Shown here: positions 58,976-64,000 of the stretch, piece by piece
Position numbering within the stretch: the stretch's first letter is position 1
How the letters are laid out: each line of letters begins with the position of its first letter
DNA from: Riptortus pedestris
Lineage: Eukaryota; Arthropoda; Insecta; Hemiptera; Alydidae
Length of the DNA: 64,000 nucleotides
Direction: 5' to 3'
Assembly (NCBI GenBank): GCA_019009955.1
Contig: CM032231.1
Span: 45,019,501-45,083,500, forward strand
Notes under the pieces: generated by a model
What the model saw: only the letters and a program-made list of their open reading frames with translations
What the model was told of the DNA's origin: nothing
Database searches by the model: none
Program-made: the position numbers and the translations under genes

Positions 58976-60103
58976 CATAATATACAAAAATTGTTCCATA
59001 CCAATTTGTAGTTCCTTGTACGAAGAAAAAGGAGGATCGTAATATCTAAAATTTTCGATTTTCAGATTTCAACAGAGTTATCCGTGCTGACTTTGCTGAA
59101 TCCATTTTGACTGTTTCAGCGTTACGTCTGTTCGTATCTAACGAAACGTCTAGGGCCAATGAAGCTACTCTCCATGGCTATCTGAATTTCTTCAGTGTTA
59201 GTGAACACTTAGACAAAAGAACTTAGAAATGTTATTAAAGGAGATAACACTTACTTGTTAAAAGGAAGAGCAAAAACAAATATTCCGTGTAGGAAATAAT
59301 GCCTGTAAAAGCAAACAGACATATAAAATAAAATTAATGAATATTAAACTAAATACAATTTTAATAAAATACAGTGAATAAAATCTACTATTTAGGATTA
59401 AAAATTTAGTTTCAAGGCAGATCAAATTTCTTTTTAGTTTTAGTAATTTTATAGTTTTTAATATTCTGCCATCCCTACATTTCAAATTTTCGCTTCTATA
59501 TTCAGAATATATATGATTCAGGGTACAGCACAAGAAAATGCCAAGATCAACCAAGGAGGCTGAATATTCTGTTGTATTGAAGCAAATGGAGTTCCCTAAT
59601 TGTACACCATTTAAATATCTGGGAGAATTAGTAATAGGGAGTAGAAGTTGGCACTACAATCTCTCAGAAAGAAAAAACTAGTATTATACTAGTTATTAGA
59701 CCTGGAGCCCCTGGAAGCCACTGCAAGTCCTTGTGATTTTCTTCTGTCCCAGATCAGCAATTTTACTAGAGACCGGAGATTTTGTAGGGAACAGGGATTC
59801 CTGTTCATTTATAATTAGTGTCAAACGCAAGACCTCCATTATTGAAAAAGTAGCAATTGACACTTACACCACTATGTTTTTTAGCTGTCCAGATTGCAAC
59901 AGTATTACAGATACCCAAATAATGCAAGGCTAATTAAATAGGAACAATTTTTGTTTTTTTAAAAAAAAAGTATGGAAAACAGTATTTATCACGCGTACGT
60001 AGTTTGATATGTATGCAGAAATCAAAGGTTAGCTACTGTTTGCTTCTCACAAAGCTGAAATTCGAAACTTTTCTCATTTCTGCTTGGAAAAGTCACGACT
60101 TTC
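58976..60103. other. Unique DNA
   Basis: Only short frames (a hydrophobic 98-codon minus frame at 59258-59554 without motif). No repeats. Confidence 0.45.
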
Positions 60104-60242
60104 CTCATTCCCAACTTTCCTCAGTGCAGCTCCAATTTTCCAACAAACTCTGATCGCGTCTCCACTTATTCTCCATTATATGATTTCCTAGACACAAATA
60201 AGCCAAGTGGACTAGATACTAATTGTTGGTCTTTCAACTTTC
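60104..60242. repeat. 139-bp direct repeat, copy A
   Basis: Begins CTCATTCCCAACTTTCCTCA and ends GTTGGTCTTTCAACTTTC; identical by eye to 60597-60735. Together they bracket the 354-bp segment. Confidence 0.92.
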
Positions 60243-60243
60243 A

Positions 60244-60597
60244 ACTGATAGCGTCACTGTTCTTAAGATTAGACAGTCCAATAATTCACTCACGGTCACT
60301 GAAGTACACCAAAAGACGGCACTGCACTGTCTTAAACACGGCACTAAACTGTTACTTACAGTCACGACACAACACTGTTCTTCTTATAAAGACACTTTAC
60401 TGCACAGCACTAAGTCGCACTGTAGCACCGAACGCACATATGAGCACTTAAGAAGAAACTGACTCGTCGCCACTGGCCGGTTCTTTATATAGGTCGTCGG
60501 CATACATCAAAGGGAAATTGGCTAGGCCCTTCGACGTCTGGACTGGAAGGGTCTAGTAGGAGCTCGAACCTCTGTCGGCTTCTTTGATCTACCTCGC
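60244..60597 (-). repeat. 354-bp LTR-like segment, copy 1
   Basis: Identical or nearly so to 61282-61635. On the minus strand it carries a TATATAAA box whose first T is 31 nt before the A of TCAGTT (60462-60457), the geometry of an arthropod TATA-Inr promoter. The downstream part is rich in GTG/CAGTG phrases (GTGCTACAGTGCGACTTAGT). This fits a retrotransposon LTR, but TG...CA ends and target duplication are not clear. Confidence 0.6.
60457..60491 (-). promoter_or_regulatory. TATA plus initiator core promoter (repeat-borne)
   Basis: Minus strand: TATATAAAG (60491-60483) and TCAGTT (60462-60457), T-to-A spacing 31 nt. The same pair occurs in the second copy at about 61529 and 61500. TATA and TCAKTY are known arthropod core elements; use in this locus is inference. 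Confidence 0.5.
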
Positions 60598-60735
60598 TCA
60601 TTCCCAACTTTCCTCAGTGCAGCTCCAATTTTCCAACAAACTCTGATCGCGTCTCCACTTATTCTCCATTATATGATTTCCTAGACACAAATAAGCCAAG
60701 TGGACTAGATACTAATTGTTGGTCTTTCAACTTTC
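60597..60735. repeat. 139-bp direct repeat, copy B
   Basis: Second copy of 60104-60242, immediately after the LTR-like segment. One base of overlap or microhomology (C) marks the junction. Confidence 0.92.
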
Positions 60736-61281
60736 TTCATGTAGGTAAACGATTGGAAAAATGAAATATAATTTGTACGCTTCTGTTATTGAAAGTGACT
60801 AGGATGACTTTATGATTCGAGTTTTCAGAATCATTGGTCAGGTTTCTACCGACTCTCAAATGATCTGTTAAAAATGATAAACATACAAGCCAAAAGATAC
60901 ATATTTTGGATGTGTGTGTAATGAGTGGATTCATGGAAGGTGAAATCCATTAATCCTGTTGAAATCTGTAAACCATAAATTTTAACATTTACAATATTTC
61001 CTTTAATTTGTACATGAAATAAGAAACACGTGTCTGAAGAAATACTCAAAAGAGTGACTCCATACACTTTAAGAAGAGCAATAACGAGTAAAATTAATGG
61101 TATTCACTTTACAATATCGTTACGTTTTTATTACTAAAAGAGTAATAAACGTTGTTAATACGAGTTCTTTTGGATTGAAAAATTAAACACTCACAAGTTT
61201 AACAGTTTTTATCATTGCACAATTCATTTCACAATGCACAATACACTTGGTAATTATTCTTAATTACTACTCACAGTATAC
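60736..61281. other. Unique DNA between the two LTR-like copies
   Basis: A+T-rich, with no retrotransposon coding motif in any frame, so this is not an element interior. Confidence 0.5.
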
Positions 61282-61635
61282 ACTGATAGCGTCACTGTTC
61301 TTAAGATTAGACAGTCCAATAATTCACTCACGGTCACTGAAGTACACCAAAAGACGGCACTGCACTGTCTTAAACACGGCACTAAACTGTTACTTACAGT
61401 CACGACACAACACTGTTCTTCTTATAAAGACACTTTACTGCACAGCACTAAGTCGCACTGTAGCACCGAACGCACATATGAGCACTTAAGAAGAAACTGA
61501 CTCGTCGCCACTGGCCGGTTCTTTATATAGGTCGTCGGCATACATCAAAGGGAAATTGGCTAGGCCCTTCGACGTCTGGACTGGAAGGGTCTAGTAGGAG
61601 CTCGAACCTCTGTCGGCTTCTTTGATCTACCTCGC
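61282..61635 (-). repeat. 354-bp LTR-like segment, copy 2
   Basis: Same orientation as copy 1, 1038 bp downstream. Flanks differ from copy 1 on both sides (TACTCACAGTATAC before; ACTTCCCAAATACGC after), so the shared unit ends are well defined: ACTGATAGCG to CTACCTCGC on the plus strand. Confidence 0.6.
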
Positions 61636-61682
61636 ACTTCCCAAATACGCGACTCTCTGTCTGCTAATCATGTATCTTCATG

Positions 61683-61853
61683 TATTTAATTTTTGCAACA
61701 ATATTTAGAAATAATTAAAACGTAGTTTCCCATTAATTCTTTATCGAACGACCACTAATGTAGCAAATTTTTCTCTGAATTAAAAGTATTAAATAATTAG
61801 TGATTTGGAGAAATATATTATGAATAATTGTAAAAGTAGATTAAAAGATCTAC
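61683..61853 (+). repeat. Dispersed repeat, copy 2
   Basis: Diverged copy of 57680-57845. Followed by a short (TG)n (about 61872-61884) and then PB-A. Confidence 0.7.
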
Positions 61854-61952
61854 TTCTTTTACTCTTTCTGAGTGTGTGTGTGTAGTGGTGCGGTGCCCTA
61901 TTAGTGAATATTACAGTTTTATCGCAATTGTTAAAATTATAAAACATATTAA

Positions 61953-63021
61953 CCCTCCGTCGGGCGCGTGATCTCTCAGATACACAGTTTCTAGAAAAAT
62001 ATTTGCCACACCTCCTAGCATAGAGTGGTGTTGTAGTGCTTCGAGTTATGTGTTTTAGAGAACTCCCCCTCAAGGTATGTTGAGTCACTGTGTTTAACGG
62101 AGTCGTGAGTTTCGCCTGGCATTAAATTTTATCTCCTAGATACCACGCGCCCGATCTCGTAAGTTTTTTTGAAATCTGTATTTCATAAATATGTACATCA
62201 ATTAAGTTTCTCTTTATTAAAATGGAATCATATAAACCTATTATTCTATTATTTTGCTCAAACATGTGCTTTCAAAAGAACTTGTACAAGGATATATTGC
62301 ACGACGCAGTGACAATAGTAGACGTTTACCAACCGAACTAAGGACGAAACTTTAAGACTAGAGAGACTCATAAGAGTACACTAGCTCATTGGACCATACA
62401 TTGAATTCAAGTACAGAACAGCATAAAAAAAGGCCTTCCGCTACAACGAACAAATGAAAATGATGTGAACCAAGAAAAACTGAAAATAAATGTAGGTGTA
62501 CTAATTACTGTTGTGAGATTTGCAAAAACAAAATTTGTTAAAAACATAGTTCCATGCTTTGTCCTAATTGTAATGCAGCTCTGCAAAAGAAATAACAATT
62601 AAACTGGTATTTTTAAAATTTTTTGATGATTTTCATTAAGTCTTATATAAAAGTGATTTCGTGCTACTTATTTTTGATTGAAGTTATATTTAGATAATAT
62701 TTTTATATTGTTCACAAACTGAAATGAAATATGTATAATTAAGGCATGTGCATTTAAACAATTCCTTTTGATATTTGTGTTTTTTAATTATATTTTAAAA
62801 ATTATCGTCCACCGTTTCTTTATATTATAATACTTGTCAATTTTAAAAATTATTTACTTCTTTCAAACAAATACTTCCTCTGTTATGCATTCTAATCACT
62901 CGCTGAACATTTTAGTGCAAAATATCTATTAAAAAACTGTATTTCTTTAAAAACGGTTGAGAATGATCTGTGAGATAAACGCGCCCGATGGTGGAATATT
63001 CTTGACGCGCCCGACCGAGGG
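61953..63021. mobile_element. PB-A, non-autonomous piggyBac element, copy 2
   Basis: TTAA at 61949-61952 and 63022-63025; ends CCCTCCGTCGGGCGCG and CGCGCCCGACCGAGGG. Colinear with 19917-21009 throughout, with small indels (for example a 25-bp deletion near 62360) and a limited number of substitutions, so the two derive from one deleted master and not from independent deletions. Confidence 0.92.
62476..62595 (+). pseudogene. piggyBac transposase C-terminal cysteine-rich tail, copy 2
   Basis: Same frame as in copy 1: KCRCTNYCCEICKNK, then MLCPNCNAALQKK before the stop at 62593-62595. All cysteines of the KCRC, CCEIC and CPNC groups are kept; one cysteine in the middle is lost or kept depending on a local change (AAAACAAAATTTGTTAAAAA). 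Upstream is out of frame, as in copy 1. Confidence 0.65.
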
Positions 63022-63025
63022 TTAA

Positions 63026-63517
63026 TGATTACGTTTTTGAATTGTAGTAATTCGCAATTTGAGAATGACAAACAATTTATAGAAGTTTTACTATCTACTT
63101 TTTCAAATTGAATGATGATAAAACCAGAAAAAACTGTCTTGCACATTTACCTCTTTCTGTACTGGACTGCCTATTAAATGGCTACTTTCTGAATGCAGCC
63201 AATACTACACACATATCCTCACTAATTCGGAAAAAAATACAAACTTAAACCAGAGAATCTGAAATATCTACGGTGTAAGCCATCCAATTCTAAAACGTTG
63301 CTTACTAACGATGGAATAAATTGTTCTTTAAAAGAAGCTCAGTAATTGTAGATAAACTTGAAACGAACTGTTAACTGAAGAGTTCGATTAAACGCTGTTA
63401 AAATTTAATTTCCCTTGTAGAATTGAGCTGTAAAGGAGAAGAAGGAATCGTAACCAAAGGATCTGCATTATGCATTTACGAAATCGTTAAAGCAATCACT
63501 TCTCGGTCAGACTTCAC

Positions 63518-63598
<81 letters not shown>

Positions 63599-64000
63599 CC
63601 TCCACCTGACGCACCCTCTTTCTGTCTTTCACTTCCCTCTCCTTAACCCTACTCTCTCTCTTTCAACCCCATTCTGTTAAAATCTATCTATCTGTCTGTT
63701 TCACTCTCTTCATGGCTTTCACACCTTTTTTGCTGAATTATTTCTAAAAGGCTCTTATTTAAAATGCAGCGACAGCAATCTCTTCTGACCCGACTCCCCG
63801 AGTTAAGCAACCCAGCATTCCAGAAAGTCGTTAAGAAACTTCAGTCTGAATTAATCCGACTCTGAATATCGTTTAGGATGTTAATCCACATTCAATGAAT
63901 GTGTATTAACGTTTCGAATTATATTCAGCATTCATTCTTCCTACCCGGAATAAATCTCGCTCAAGAGGATTCATTCTCCCAGACTATAATCATTTTCTTA
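63026..64000. other. Unique DNA with a (CT)n tract
   Basis: No gene is supported. The 85-codon plus frame at 63423-63680 is mostly the microsatellite. Confidence 0.5.
63521..63594. repeat. (CT)n microsatellite
   Basis: About 74 bp of nearly pure CT, followed by C/T-rich imperfect sequence to about 63710, including CTATCTATCTGTCTG. Confidence 0.97.

Noticed and set aside
63423..63680. 85-codon frame as a gene
   Set aside because: Mostly (CT)n read as leucine-serine repeats.

Overview
This is an A+T-rich, gene-poor stretch of an animal nuclear genome, most likely an arthropod. The host type is inferred from an R1/I-like non-LTR retrotransposon, piggyBac-type elements with TTAA target sites, tRNA-derived SINEs, Helentron-like elements and one TATA plus TCAGTT core promoter; the species cannot be named from this. 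I see no intact host gene, no rRNA, no functional tRNA and no CRISPR. Almost every long open frame is a decayed transposon piece, a satellite frame or a (TA)n frame.

The dominant repeat, called HINE here, is a roughly 600-bp Helentron/DINE-like element with about 20 copies or fragments on both strands. Its 5' end is GTCCGTCACGC. A (TA)n microsatellite lies in the 3' half, and its 3' end is a palindrome (GATTTCCCTTAAGGGAAATC) followed by TGCTAA. An inverted repeat (TAAGCAGATTTCCC) lies about 25 bp inside the 5' end but at the very 3' end. HINE copies host other insertions: another HINE (4190-5590), piggyBac MITEs (16266-17213, 19917-21009), a palindromic retroposon (19689-19886) and (TA)n-targeted elements (21461-22010, 31621-37153).

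Layout. 1-5590: HINE copies and unique DNA. 5591-6547: foldback element holding a palindromic retroposon and a SINE with an exact 13-bp duplication. 8.7-12.6 kb: SINE cluster, one copy split by a HINE. 13.3-22.2 kb: HINE copies with nested insertions. 23.1-24.0 kb: Penelope-like foldback. 26.2-28.0 kb: piggyBac MITE with an A-rich insertion. 31.2-38.9 kb: a 3.6-kb palindromic element, a (TA)n-flanked element interrupted by a piggyBac element with transposase remains, and another 297-bp-unit element. 39.0-42.4 kb: A+T satellite with a LINE 3' end and two identical-length MITEs. 45.4-47.2 kb: hairpin and more (TA)n-associated elements. 49.06-52.93 kb: about 37 copies of a GC-richer 105-bp minisatellite. 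54.9-57.7 kb: decayed R1/I-like LINE on the minus strand. 58.4-59.0 kb: minisatellite and another LINE tail. 60.1-61.6 kb: duplicated LTR-like promoter segment. 61.95-63.02 kb: second copy of the piggyBac MITE. 63.5 kb: (CT)n.

The value of the window is its nested insertion history: several insertions can be polarised because target duplications or an uninterrupted paralogous site are present in the same 64 kb. Family names HINE, PAL, C, D, PB-A, PB-B and PB-C are local labels. Boundaries are read by eye and may be off by a few bases.
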